Shown in pieces: positions 1-8,118 of a stretch of DNA of 64,000 nt; position 1 is the first letter of the stretch, and every line of letters begins with the position of its first letter. Source of the stretch: Nonomuraea turkmeniaca (GTDB lineage Bacteria; Actinomycetota; Actinomycetes; Streptosporangiales; Streptosporangiaceae); NCBI RefSeq assembly GCF_005889735.1, contig NZ_VCKY01000003.1:1-64000 (forward strand). The letters are read 5' to 3'. Position numbers and translations under genes: made by a program. The notes beneath the pieces were generated by a model. It ran no database searches. It had not been told where the DNA came from and saw only the letters and a list, made by a program, of their open reading frames with translations.

Positions 1-70
1 GCTCGTGACGGCCGCCATCACCGGCGGCTTGTGACAGCGGCCATCACCGGCGGCTCGTGCCGGCCGCCAC
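1..70. repeat. 26-bp tandem repeat, about 2.7 copies
   Basis: Copy 1 is 1-26, copy 2 is 27-52, and a partial third copy is 53-70. Each begins GCTCGTGACGGC or GCTTGTGACAGC and ends CATCACCGGCG. Copies 1 and 2 differ at three positions. It lies just past the stop of the ABC permease gene and starts at the window edge, so it may extend further. Function unknown. Confidence 0.75.
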
Positions 71-99
71 GGACGGCGGCCGGTCCAGGCCGGTCGCCG

Positions 100-996
100 T
101 CACCCCCGGCCGTACCGGTCCTCGGCGCGCCAGAAGTACCAGAAGCCGGCGAAGAGCGCGAAGACCGCCCAGCACAGGCACGACACCCACACCATCCGCG
201 GCGGGGTGTGGCTGCCGATGAGCAGGTCGCGCATCCACTCGATGTAGGAGGCGGCCGGGTTGAGGTACATGGCGGTGGCCACCCACTCGGGCAACCCGGC
301 GCTGTTGACGACCTTGTCGTGGATGGCGAAGAAGACGCCGGACGCGTACAACCAGGTGCGCATGATGAACGGCAGCAACTGGTTGAGGTCGCGCATCGAC
401 GCCCCCAGCCTGGCCATGATGAGGCCCGCCCCGATGTTGAACATCGTCTGTAGCACCAGCACCACCGGGATCATGAGCCACAACCACGTGGGGAGCTCCC
501 CGGTGATGACCACGATGACGAGGAGCACGCCCATGGAGATGACCAGCTGCTGCAGCTCCTGGATCGTGTACGCCAGCGGCAGCGAGGCCCGCGGGAAGTG
601 CAGGGCCCGGATCAGCGACAGGTTCCCGGAGATCGACTTGGCCCCCGCGGTGACCGTCCGCTGCGTGTACGTGAAGACGAACATGCCCGTCAGGAGGAAG
701 GCGGGGTAGTTGGGGATGTTCTTGCTGCCGCCCAGGATGAGGCCGAACATCACGTAGTAGATCGCCGCGTTCAGCAGGGGCGTGATGACCTGCCACAGCT
801 GGCCCAGAGCCGAGCCGGAGTATTTCGAGACATTGCGCGAGGTGGCGTACGTCAGGATGAAGTGCCGCCGCTCCCACAGCTGGCGCAGGTAGACGCGGAA
901 GCGCGGGCGCGCGATGGCGGGGCGGAGCCCGTGCTTCTTGGCGAGTTCGGCCAGCGACCCGCTGTCAGGTGAAGTGTCTTCCACTTGGCTGCTCAT
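100..996 (-). CDS. ABC-2 type exporter permease (polysaccharide/teichoic-acid class)
   Basis: The 298-residue protein has an ABC-2 membrane domain of the TagG/Wzm kind. About the first 45 residues are cytoplasmic, with a basic stretch ending LWERRHFILTYA, followed by about six hydrophobic segments. A GQLWQVITPLLNA segment is typical of O-antigen or teichoic-acid export permeases. The family pairs with a TagH/Wzt ATPase to export lipid-linked glycans. No ATPase is in view; it may lie beyond base 1, since the gene is read towards the edge. Start ATG at 996 has GAGGTG a few bases upstream. A TetR gene is 87 bp upstream on the same strand. Substrate cannot be told. Confidence 0.85.
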   Translation of the reverse strand: MSSQVEDTSPDSGSLAELAKKHGLRPAIARPRFRVYLRQLWERRHFILTYATSRNVSKYSGSALGQLWQVITPLLNAAIYYVMFGLILGGSKNIPNYPAFLLTGMFVFTYTQRTVTAGAKSISGNLSLIRALHFPRASLPLAYTIQELQQLVISMGVLLVIVVITGELPTWLWLMIPVVLVLQTMFNIGAGLIMARLGASMRDLNQLLPFIMRTWLYASGVFFAIHDKVVNSAGLPEWVATAMYLNPAASYIEWMRDLLIGSHTPPRMVWVSCLCWAVFALFAGFWYFWRAEDRYGRG

Positions 997-1083
997 GGCA
1001 CCTCGATGCTTGATGGGTCGTCAGCAGTCCGATCATCCCTTGCCGCCGCGGGCTTTGGTGGGCGTCCACGAGGTTTTCGCCCG

Positions 1084-1671
1084 TCAGCGTGGCAGGTGTG
1101 GCCGTAACGTCTCGTCGAGGGCGTCGCGCATCGCGGCCCCGAGCGGGCCGTCGCCGGTCAGCGCCCACAGGATGAGCACGCCGTTGTAGGTGATCTGGAC
1201 CGCCTTGGCCAGCCGCCCGGCGTCCGCGCGAGCCGTCAGCTCGCCCGCCGCCACCGCGTCGGCCAGCAGGCCCGCGATCTCGTCCCGGGTGCGGCGGGCG
1301 TGCTCGGCGGCGTGGGCGCGGAACTCCGGGTCGGTCAGGTCGAGCTGCAGGAAGGCGAGGCTGTTGGCCAGCTCCTCCGGCGTCGACACGCCCGCCGACA
1401 ACTCGGCGACGGCGGCGTGCAGGGCGGCCAGCGGCGAGTCGTGCGCCTCGCGGGCCCGCAAAAACGGCTCGCGTACGGTCTCGGCGGAGTGGCCGGCGAG
1501 CGCCAGCAGCAGCCCTCGCTTGGACCCGAACCGCTGCACCAGCGTGGCGGGCGACACCCCGGCCTCCTGGGCGACGGCGGCGAGCGTGAGGCCCTGCGGG
1601 CCGTGCCGCCCGATCGCGCGGGCGGCCGCCTGGAGTATCGCCTCGTCGCTGGTCGTACGCGGCCTGCCCAT
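1084..1671 (-). CDS. TetR-family transcriptional regulator
   Basis: The 195-residue protein has an N-terminal TetR helix-turn-helix (about residues 10-55, with VAQEAGVSPATLVQRFGSK) and a divergent all-helical ligand domain. ATG at 1671 is preceded by GGGAGG at good spacing. The leader contains a dyad that overlaps the start side of the promoter, which suggests autorepression. The ABC permease gene lies 87 bp downstream on the same strand and is the obvious candidate co-regulated gene. Ligand unknown. Confidence 0.85.
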   Translation of the reverse strand: MGRPRTTSDEAILQAAARAIGRHGPQGLTLAAVAQEAGVSPATLVQRFGSKRGLLLALAGHSAETVREPFLRAREAHDSPLAALHAAVAELSAGVSTPEELANSLAFLQLDLTDPEFRAHAAEHARRTRDEIAGLLADAVAAGELTARADAGRLAKAVQITYNGVLILWALTGDGPLGAAMRDALDETLRPHLPR

Positions 1672-1690
1672 GACGGCCTCCCTCCCCGGT

Positions 1691-1719
1691 TAATGAATCG
1701 CGGTTCGTAAATTATCAGC
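1691..1719 (-). promoter_or_regulatory. Promoter -10 and operator-like dyad of the TetR gene
   Basis: Read on the minus strand, GATAAT (1719-1714) is a good -10 box. Directly downstream is a CGCG-centred imperfect dyad, GAATCGCGGTTC on the plus strand at 1695-1706. This fits a TetR-type autoregulatory operator. The assignment is inferred from position and symmetry only. Confidence 0.45.
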
Positions 1720-1811
1720 CGAGGTCCGGGATTCGGCGCCGGGCGTGGCCGGGCAATGCCCGCGCGGCCGGACTCCTCGGCGCGTCCGACTGGCGGGATC
1801 CCCCTGCCGAG

Positions 1812-2042
1812 CCCGCGCGCCGCCGGCTCGTGATCCCGGTGTACGGCCGCCACGAGCGCCTGGTCCCCGACGACCTGCCCCGCCACGCCGCGCGGCAGCT
1901 CAGCGCCGAGCCCGAGCAGGCCGAGATGGTACCGGACGGTCTGGAGACCGTCGACGAGCGTGTCCGGCGCGGTCTCCACGAGCGAGATCTCCACGGGCGG
2001 GTGGAGCTCGTGGAAGGAGGCGAGCATGCGGCTTCTGGACTT
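1812..2042 (-). pseudogene. Fragment of a LysR-type regulator (effector-binding domain)
   Basis: A reading frame from about 2042 down to 1812 encodes LASFHELHPPVEISLVE, then DGLQTVRYHLGLLGL, and later VVGDQALVAAVHRDH. This is the ordered pattern at the start of a LysR substrate-binding domain. There is no helix-turn-helix upstream, because the lipoprotein gene ends at 2041. Downstream of about 1812 the similarity stops in this frame. About 75 of roughly 300 residues remain, so it is a fossil cut at both ends. The rest of 1672-2040 holds only the TetR promoter. Confidence 0.7.
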
Positions 2043-2859
2043 ACCGTGCCATGGTCACGCCTGTCACCGCGAAACGCTCCACCTCGGCGACATGGCCGCC
2101 GGTCGAGGCCACGATGGTCAGCGTCCGGCCCGGCGCCGGGGTGAACGAGACCCGGCCCGACCAGGGCGTGTTCTCGCCGCCGGCGGGCAGGCAGCACTGC
2201 TCGCCCAGGACGGACGTCCCGCGTACCTGGATTCTGATGCTCTCGTCCACGCCCGTGACGCGCCCGCCGACCGTCAGCGGCGAGACGACCGCGGCGCCGT
2301 ACTTGGGGATGGTCAGCGTGAGCGAGGTGTCGTCGGTGCCGACCACCTCCCATGGCGCGTCCTGGCCGGAGCCGTATCTGACCAGGTGGACGACGGCGGC
2401 GACCAGCGGCCGCGGCCCCTCCTCGGCGCGGTAGCCGACGTGCACGCGCGCGTGCCGCCCCTCGCGCACGGTCTTCACGGCCCGGTCGATCTCTTTGAAG
2501 CCGAGATGGTCGCGGGTGAAGGCGAGCGCGGTACGGGCCGGGTCCAGATGCCAGGCGCCGCGGCCGTCCGCCCGGTGGGCACGCTGCCACTCCTGCGCCT
2601 CGGCCAGCGTGGCGAACGGCCACAGCGGCTGGTAGTGGCCGGCGACCAGCCGCTCCTCACTGCCGGGCGGCGCCGTCGTGCTGGGCGGCGCTGTCGTACC
2701 GGGTGGTGGCGAGGTCTCCGGCAGCGTGGGCGGCGGGGCGGTCGGCGGCGGGGAGGCCGTCACGGCAGGCGTCTCCTGTGGGGGCCGGCCGCCGCAGCCC
2801 GCGACCGCCAGCCCGAACGCGATCAGCAACGGCAGGGCGCGCTCGATGCGTGGTCTCAT
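2041..2859 (-). CDS. Predicted lipoprotein, function unknown
   Basis: The product is 272 residues from ATG 2859, which has AGGAGG upstream. A longer frame to 2937 lacks a ribosome site. The N-terminus is a classic lipoprotein signal: RIERALP, a hydrophobic run, then the lipobox VAGC (Cys about residue 22). A low-complexity Pro/Thr/Ser linker follows (about residues 26-65), as is common for actinobacterial lipoproteins. The C-terminal 200 residues look like a globular extracellular domain, with motifs such as GHYQPLWPFAT and a C-terminal beta-rich part that includes a CC pair. I do not recognise the family. The product should be anchored outside the membrane. Confidence 0.75.
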   Translation of the reverse strand: MRPRIERALPLLIAFGLAVAGCGGRPPQETPAVTASPPPTAPPPTLPETSPPPGTTAPPSTTAPPGSEERLVAGHYQPLWPFATLAEAQEWQRAHRADGRGAWHLDPARTALAFTRDHLGFKEIDRAVKTVREGRHARVHVGYRAEEGPRPLVAAVVHLVRYGSGQDAPWEVVGTDDTSLTLTIPKYGAAVVSPLTVGGRVTGVDESIRIQVRGTSVLGEQCCLPAGGENTPWSGRVSFTPAPGRTLTIVASTGGHVAEVERFAVTGVTMAR

Positions 2860-2960
2860 GCGGGGCCTCCTGGGGGTGAGGATCGCGTCCTGCTGAGAGT
2901 AGGACGAATCCGAAGCCGGCCGCGGACCATCGCGCAAGTCGCTCGCCGGCGAGCCGCCAC

Positions 2961-3041
2961 ATGGCCGAGCGGCGCGAGTTGCAGCGGTTCAGAACCGAGC
3001 AGCCGCCGTACTCGCCGCTCGCCCGCGGCATCGAGCCGTCC
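2961..3041 (+). pseudogene. Aldo/keto reductase fragment
   Basis: About 27 codons read ERRELQRFRTEQPPYSPLARGIE, the highly conserved aldo/keto reductase stretch around RFRTEQPPYS. Nothing else of the roughly 330-residue family is present on either side, so this is a short gene remnant. It sits in the 245-bp gap between the lipoprotein and XRE-cupin genes. Confidence 0.55.
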
Positions 3042-3104
3042 CGGTCAGCCGCCGGTACGGGGTGGGACCGCTCCGCCGCGTGAGCCGCCCGGGCGGCAGG
3101 AGAA

Positions 3105-3689
3105 TTATTTGGCGGCGGCGGCGGGGCGGGCCCTGACGTGCATGCGCTCGCCCTGCAGCCCGAACAACCCCAAGACCTCGGCCGGCTCGTCGTCCGGGTT
3201 GACGAAGGCGTGCGGCGTGCGCGTGTCGAACTCCGCGGCCTCGCCCGGCTTCAGCACCACGTCATGCGTGCCGAGCAGCAGCCGCAGCCGCCCCGACAGG
3301 ACGTACAGCCACTCGTAGCCCTCGTGGATCTGCTGCTCCGGCTCGTAGCCCGGCCAGTGCGGCGGATAGATCTGCTTGTACGCCAGCGGCCCGCCGGCCC
3401 GCCGGCTCAGTGGGATGAACGTCGTGCCGTTGCGTTTGAACGGCCGCAGGTGCACGCGCGGGTCGCCGGTCACCGGCACGTCGATCAGCTCGTCGAGCTG
3501 GACCTGGTGGGCGCGGGCGAGTTGGAGCAGCAGTTCCAGGGTCGGCTTGCGCTGCCCGGACTCCAGGCGTGACAGGGTGCTGACGGAGATGCCGGTGCTC
3601 TTGGACAGCTGTGCCAGCGTCGCGCCGCGCTCTTGGCGCAGCGCCCGCAGCCGCGGCCCCACCGACTGGAGTGTGGTCTCGAGGTCCAT
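3105..3689 (-). CDS. XRE-family regulator with C-terminal cupin domain
   Basis: The 194-residue protein has a helix-turn-helix of the HTH_3 type at about residues 12-66 (ATLAQLSKSTGISVSTLSRLE). A cupin domain follows at about residues 100-185 (YEWLYVLSGRLRLLLG, VLKPGEAAEFDTRTPHAF). Such proteins are small-molecule-responsive regulators. The gene is divergent from the reductase/methyltransferase fusion gene, with 92 bp between the starts, so that gene is its likely target. Start ATG at 3689. Confidence 0.9.
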   Translation of the reverse strand: MDLETTLQSVGPRLRALRQERGATLAQLSKSTGISVSTLSRLESGQRKPTLELLLQLARAHQVQLDELIDVPVTGDPRVHLRPFKRNGTTFIPLSRRAGGPLAYKQIYPPHWPGYEPEQQIHEGYEWLYVLSGRLRLLLGTHDVVLKPGEAAEFDTRTPHAFVNPDDEPAEVLGLFGLQGERMHVRARPAAAAK

Positions 3690-3698
3690 GCGGCCACT

Positions 3699-3713
3699 TT
3701 GCCATTACGGCAA
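3699..3713. promoter_or_regulatory. Inverted repeat TTGCC-N5-GGCAA between divergent genes
   Basis: A perfect 5-bp-arm dyad with a 5-bp spacer lies 10 bp from the XRE-cupin start and about 70 bp from the fusion-gene start. It is a candidate operator for the XRE regulator. Support is symmetry and position only. Confidence 0.4.
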
Positions 3714-3781
3714 CGATATTTGTCAAACGAGCAGCAGACGACGCACAGTGGCGCATCGGATGGATGGAGAGGAGTCGCGCT

Positions 3782-5434
3782 GTGGACACGAAGTACGACG
3801 TGGTGGTCGTGGGCGGCGGGGCCGCAGGGCTGAGCGGGGCGCTCACCCTCGGCCGGGCGCGCCGCAAGGTGCTGGTGATCGACGCGGGCGAGCCGCGCAA
3901 CGCCCCGGCGGCGGGCGTGCACACGTACCTGACTCGCGAGGGAACACCGCCGCACGAGTTGCTGGCCGCCGGACGCGAGGAGGTCATCGGGTACGGCGGC
4001 GAGATCGTGACCGGCACCGTCGTGGCCGCCGAGCGCGGCGCCGACGGCTTCCGGGTGGTGCTGGACGACGGGTCGGCGGTCGTGGCGGACCGGCTGCTGC
4101 TGGCCACCGGCCTGGTCGACGAGCTGCCCGACGTGCCCGGTCTGGCCGAGCGGTTCGGGCGCGACGTGCTGCACTGCCCGTACTGCCACGGCTGGGAGGT
4201 ACGCGACCAGGCCATCGGCGTGCTGGCCACCGGGCCGCTGGCCGTGCACCAGGCGCTGCTGTGGCGGCAGTGGAGTCACGATGTGACCCTCTTCCTGCAC
4301 ACCGGGCCCGAGCTCGGCGCGGAGCAGCGCGAGCAGCTGGCCGCCAGGGACGTCACGGTGGTGGAGGGCCCCGTGGCCGGACTGGAGGTGACCGGGGACG
4401 GGCTCGCCGGAGTGCGGCTCGCCGACGGCACGGTGGTGGCCTGCAGGGCGCTCGCCGTCGCCACCCGCCTGACCGCCCGCACGGACCTGCTCGCCGGGCT
4501 CGGGCTGGAGAGCGAGGATCAGGAGATGGCCGGGCACGTGATCGGCACCCGCATCCCGGCCGACGCGATGGGCGCGACGAACGTGCCCGGCGTCTGGGTG
4601 GTGGGGAACGCGGCCAACGTGACGGAACAGGTCATCGTCGCGGCCGCGGGGGCCGTACGGGTGGCGGCGGCCATCAACGCCGACCTGATCGCCGAGGAGA
4701 CCCGCCGCGCCGTCGAGGCCCGCCGCGCCCGCGCCACGCCCGGCGCCGGCTCGCATCATCACGGTGAGTCCCAGGGACGGCATGGGGCGTCCGGCTGGGT
4801 TCCCGACTCCCCGGAGGAGTTCTGGGACGCCCGCTATGCCGAGAAGGCGCAGATCTGGAGCGGCAACCCGAACGTCGCTCTTGTCCGTGAGGCCGCTGAC
4901 CTCACCCCCGGCCGGGCGCTCGACCTGGGCTGCGGGGAGGGAGCCGACGCCATTTGGCTCGCCGGCCGCGGCTGGCAGGTCACGGCCGTCGACATCTCCC
5001 GCGTGGCACTCGCCCGCGCCGCAGAGCACGCCGCTGGGCACGCCAACGCCGCGGAGGTCGCCGGCCGCATCGACTGGCAGCGCCACGACCTGGGCACGTC
5101 CTTCCCGGAGGGCGTCTACGATCTGGTCTCCGCGCAGTATCTGCACTCGCCCGCCGAGCTGCCGAGAGAGAAGGTCCTGCGCGCCGCCGCCGCGGCCGTC
5201 GCGCCCGGCGGGGTGTTGCTGGTCGCAGGGCACGCGGGCTGGCCGTCCTGGGAGCACACCCCACCCGCCGACCTGCACTTCCCCACGCCGCAGGAGGTCC
5301 TCGACGCGCTGGACCTCGCGGAGGGGGAGTGGGAGGTGCTGCTGAGCGAGGAGTTCGAGCGCGCCCAGGCCGCCCCCGACGGCAGCCCCTGCATCCGGAC
5401 GGACAACGTGCTCAAGCTCCGCAGGCTCCGCTGA
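3782..5434 (+). CDS. Bifunctional thioredoxin-reductase-like flavoprotein / SAM methyltransferase fusion
   Basis: The product is 550 residues. The start is GTG 3782, with GGAGAGGAG about 8 bp upstream; upstream in-frame ATGs run back into the divergent gene. Residues 5-313 are a class II pyridine-nucleotide oxidoreductase: FAD motif VVVGGGAAGLSGAL, redox CPYC at 132-135, and a C-terminal FAD motif ending VWVVGNAANV. Residues about 343-550 are a class I methyltransferase (motif I DLGCGEGADA at 381-390, then VTAVDIS). The linker at about 314-342 is His/Gly-rich. The expected roles are FAD-dependent disulfide chemistry and methyl transfer to an unknown, perhaps thiol or toxic, substrate. The fusion is in frame and not a sequencing artefact by appearance. 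It is probably controlled by the divergent XRE-cupin regulator. Confidence 0.9.
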   Translation: MDTKYDVVVVGGGAAGLSGALTLGRARRKVLVIDAGEPRNAPAAGVHTYLTREGTPPHELLAAGREEVIGYGGEIVTGTVVAAERGADGFRVVLDDGSAVVADRLLLATGLVDELPDVPGLAERFGRDVLHCPYCHGWEVRDQAIGVLATGPLAVHQALLWRQWSHDVTLFLHTGPELGAEQREQLAARDVTVVEGPVAGLEVTGDGLAGVRLADGTVVACRALAVATRLTARTDLLAGLGLESEDQEMAGHVIGTRIPADAMGATNVPGVWVVGNAANVTEQVIVAAAGAVRVAAAINADLIAEETRRAVEARRARATPGAGSHHHGESQGRHGASGWVPDSPEEFWDARYAEKAQIWSGNPNVALVREAADLTPGRALDLGCGEGADAIWLAGRGWQVTAVDISRVALARAAEHAAGHANAAEVAGRIDWQRHDLGTSFPEGVYDLVSAQYLHSPAELPREKVLRAAAAAVAPGGVLLVAGHAGWPSWEHTPPADLHFPTPQEVLDALDLAEGEWEVLLSEEFERAQAAPDGSPCIRTDNVLKLRRLR

Positions 5435-5517
5435 CCCCGCCCGCGGGTCGGCCGGCGGAAGCCCGGGCGTGCCCGCGGGCAGAGCCGCTCAGTGCGGCGA
5501 GCCCCGGGACCGTCGCC

Positions 5518-6669
5518 CTAGGCGGCGGCCCCGGGAAGCGCGCGGTAAGCGGTGCCCTTGCCGCCGAGCGGCGTCGAGGGCACGCTCGCCGGAATGAAGG
5601 CGGACTCTCCCGGCCGCAGCGTCAGCGCGTCGCCCAGCACGGCCTCGCCCTCGATGCACACGACGATCTGCGGCAGGCCTCCCGGCAGCTCGTGCGCGCC
5701 CTCCCCGTCCAGGTCATGACGGCTGAGTGCGAACTCGGGCGCGGGCGGCCGGTAGTGGTGCGCGCCGCGCCCCACGGGCTCCGGCCGGACGAGGTGCGGC
5801 TCGCCCGGAGTGAAGTCCACGACCCGCATCAGCTCGGGCACGTCCACGTGCTTGGTGGTGAGCCCGCACCGCAGCACGTTGTCGGAGTTGGCCATGATCT
5901 CCACGCCGACGCCGCCGAGATAGGCGTGCGGCACCCCGGCGCCGAGGTAGAGGGCCTCGCCGGGGCGCAGGCTCACGTGGTTGAGCAGGAGCCCCGCGAC
6001 CACGCCCCGGTCGCCGGGGCAGGCGCGGGCGAGGTCGGCGTAGACCGCGAGATCCGCGTCGTCCGCGTCGAGCAGGGCCCGCTCGACCTCCGCGCGCAGC
6101 GCCAGGGAGGCGTCGTCGAGCATCTCGGCGAACACGCCGCGCAGCGCCTCCTCGGGCGGCCCGGTCATGAGCGTGTCGATCCAGGGGCGCAGGCCCGGCA
6201 CGCCGAGCCGGTCGAGGAGGCCGGCGGTGGCGGCGGGGGAGCGGAAGCCGCACAACCCGTGGAACGGGGTGACCGCGCAGACCATCTCGGGTTTGTGTGA
6301 AGCGTCCTTGTACGTCCGGGCGAAGTCGTCGAGCGCGATGCCACGCGCCGTCTCGTCGGCGAACCCGGCCCGCGCCTGCTCGGTGGTGGGGTGGACCTGC
6401 AGCGACAGTGGCCGCGCGACCGCGAGGACCTTGAGCAGATAGGGCAGGGCGGGGCCGAAGCGGGCGGCGGACGCCTCACCGAGCGTGCCGGCGGGGTCGG
6501 CCGCGATGAGCTCGCCGAGCGGGACGCCGCCGACGGTCGACGGGGAGCCCGGGTGGGCGCCCATCCAGAGCTCGGCCTGGGGCTGCCCGGTCGGCTCGGT
6601 CCCGAAGAGCTCCGGCAGAGCGGTCACCGACCCCCAGGCGTAGGGGCGGATGGTGGTGGCGAGGCGCAT
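5518..6669 (-). CDS. manA: Mannose-6-phosphate isomerase, class I
   Basis: The 383-residue zinc enzyme interconverts fructose-6-P and mannose-6-P. It opens with TTIRPYAWGS, the usual class I start. The metal-site motifs are visible: LQVHPTTEQARAGF (Gln, His), SHKPEMVCAVTPFHGLCGF (Glu) and GAGVPHAYL (His). ATG 6669 fits the family N-terminus; upstream codons look non-coding. It is convergent with the fusion gene (83 bp apart) and faces a TetR fossil upstream. The enzyme supplies mannose-6-P for GDP-mannose and cell-envelope glycans. Confidence 0.93.
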   Translation of the reverse strand: MRLATTIRPYAWGSVTALPELFGTEPTGQPQAELWMGAHPGSPSTVGGVPLGELIAADPAGTLGEASAARFGPALPYLLKVLAVARPLSLQVHPTTEQARAGFADETARGIALDDFARTYKDASHKPEMVCAVTPFHGLCGFRSPAATAGLLDRLGVPGLRPWIDTLMTGPPEEALRGVFAEMLDDASLALRAEVERALLDADDADLAVYADLARACPGDRGVVAGLLLNHVSLRPGEALYLGAGVPHAYLGGVGVEIMANSDNVLRCGLTTKHVDVPELMRVVDFTPGEPHLVRPEPVGRGAHHYRPPAPEFALSRHDLDGEGAHELPGGLPQIVVCIEGEAVLGDALTLRPGESAFIPASVPSTPLGGKGTAYRALPGAAA

Positions 6670-6683
6670 AGGGGCGGACACGA

Positions 6684-6892
6684 CGTAAGAATATCGGCGT
6701 CTCGCTCGGCCTGGTGCGCCACCACTTCGGCTCCGAGCAGGCCCTGCGCGATGCCTGCGACGCGCCGCTGTTCGACGAGATGGTGGCGGTCGGCGAGCAC
6801 GCGGGAGGGCGAGGCCGAGCACCCGGGCGCTGAACGGGCTCGGCCTCGCCGTGCGCACCGGCGAGGCGCTCCACGTCCGGCGCGCGAGCTAG
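6684..6892 (+). pseudogene. TetR-family regulator remnant with frameshift
   Basis: From 6684 the plus strand encodes NIGVSLGLVRHHFGSEQALRD, the recognition part of a TetR helix-turn-helix, then about 25 more residues to a stop near 6831. A second frame then gives LGLAVRTGEAL and a stop at 6890-6892. The first two helices and most of the ligand domain are missing. It lies between manA and the P450 gene. Confidence 0.6.
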
Positions 6893-8115
6893 CGGGCCCG
6901 CGGGCCGAGAATGACGGGCATGCTGCGGGTGCTGTTGCCCAGCAGCGTGTCCAGCGGGCGCAGTTCCTCGGGCGGGGCCGCGGCCCTGATGCCGGGGAAC
7001 GCCGTGAACAGCGCCTTCAACGCCACTTCCGCCTCGACCCTGGCCAGCGGCGCGCCCAGGCAGAAGTGCGGGCCGTGCCCGAACGCCAGGTGCGAGGCCG
7101 GCGGGTCGCTGATGTCGAAGCGGTCCGCGTCGGGCCCGTACTGGTCCGGGTCCCGCCCCGACGAGGCGAAACAGGCCAGCACCGGCTCCCCGGCCCGCAG
7201 GTGCACGCCGTCGATCTCGACGTCGCGCTTGGCGTACCGGAACGGGAAGTAGGCGATCGGCGAATCCCAGCGCAGCGTCTCCTCCACGGCCGCGCTGAAC
7301 GGGCACTGGCCCGAGCGCAGCAGATCGAGCTGCCCCGGCACGTTGAGCAGGGCGCCGATGGCGTTGGTGATGAGGTTGACGGTGGTGACGTGCCCGGCGA
7401 TGAACAGCAGGTCGATGGTGGCGAACAGCTCCGACTCCGACAGCCGGCCGCCGTCCTTCTCGCGCAGCGTGATCAGGTCGGTGATCAGGTCCTCGCCGGG
7501 CGTGCGCCGGCGCTCCTCGATGATCCGGTGGAGCAGCGCGTGCAGGGCGCCGCGTACCTCCGGGCCGTCCTCGAGGTCGCTGCTGACCTGCGCCACCGCG
7601 TCGGTGAGCTCGTGCAGCCGGTCCTGGTGCTCGCGCGGGATGCCGATCATCTCGGAGATGACCTCGCGCGGCAGCGGGTAGGCGAAGTCCCGGCGCAGGT
7701 CCACCGGCTCGTCCGGCGGCAGCTCCGCGAGCCGGTCGATCAGCTCGGCGGTGATCGCGGCGATCTTGGGCCGCAGCTGCTCGATCCGGCGCGGGGTGAA
7801 CCCGGCGGCCAGCGGGGCGCGGAGCCGCCGGTGGTCCTCGCCGTCGGCGTTCAGCATGGAGATGTCGGTGACGATGCGGGTGATCGCGGTCCCCGGCGGG
7901 GCGTTGTCGCGTTCCATCGGGTCCCAGTACTGGATCTCCCGGGTCATGTCCGGATGGGTCAGCACGGTGAGCAGGGTCGCGTACCGGGTGGCGGCCCAGG
8001 CGTCCACGCCCTCGGCCGTCACGGGCACGAGCGGCCCCGCCTCGCGCAGCCGCTCGTTGTCGGCGTGCAGGTCGCGGGTCGCCGGGTCGATGATGAAGCG
8101 GATCAGCTCGGTCAT
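6889..8115 (-). CDS. Cytochrome P450
   Basis: The 408-residue soluble bacterial P450 has heme-binding loop FGHGPHFCLGAPLAR (axial Cys near residue 353), K-helix EETLR and I-helix FIAGHVTTVN. The I-helix reads AGHVTT where AGHETT is usual, so the acidic residue next to the catalytic Thr is Val. This may alter proton delivery. The start ATG is 3 bp from the upstream flavin-oxidase stop, so the two genes are co-transcribed. The gene is last in a three-gene operon. Substrate unknown; oxidative tailoring of the operon's product is the natural inference. Confidence 0.93.
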   Translation of the reverse strand: MTELIRFIIDPATRDLHADNERLREAGPLVPVTAEGVDAWAATRYATLLTVLTHPDMTREIQYWDPMERDNAPPGTAITRIVTDISMLNADGEDHRRLRAPLAAGFTPRRIEQLRPKIAAITAELIDRLAELPPDEPVDLRRDFAYPLPREVISEMIGIPREHQDRLHELTDAVAQVSSDLEDGPEVRGALHALLHRIIEERRRTPGEDLITDLITLREKDGGRLSESELFATIDLLFIAGHVTTVNLITNAIGALLNVPGQLDLLRSGQCPFSAAVEETLRWDSPIAYFPFRYAKRDVEIDGVHLRAGEPVLACFASSGRDPDQYGPDADRFDISDPPASHLAFGHGPHFCLGAPLARVEAEVALKALFTAFPGIRAAAPPEELRPLDTLLGNSTRSMPVILGPRAR

Positions 8116-8118
8116 GGG

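Noticed and set aside
5435-5517. Terminator between the fusion gene and manA
   Set aside because: GC-rich with several weak pairings, but no single convincing hairpin.
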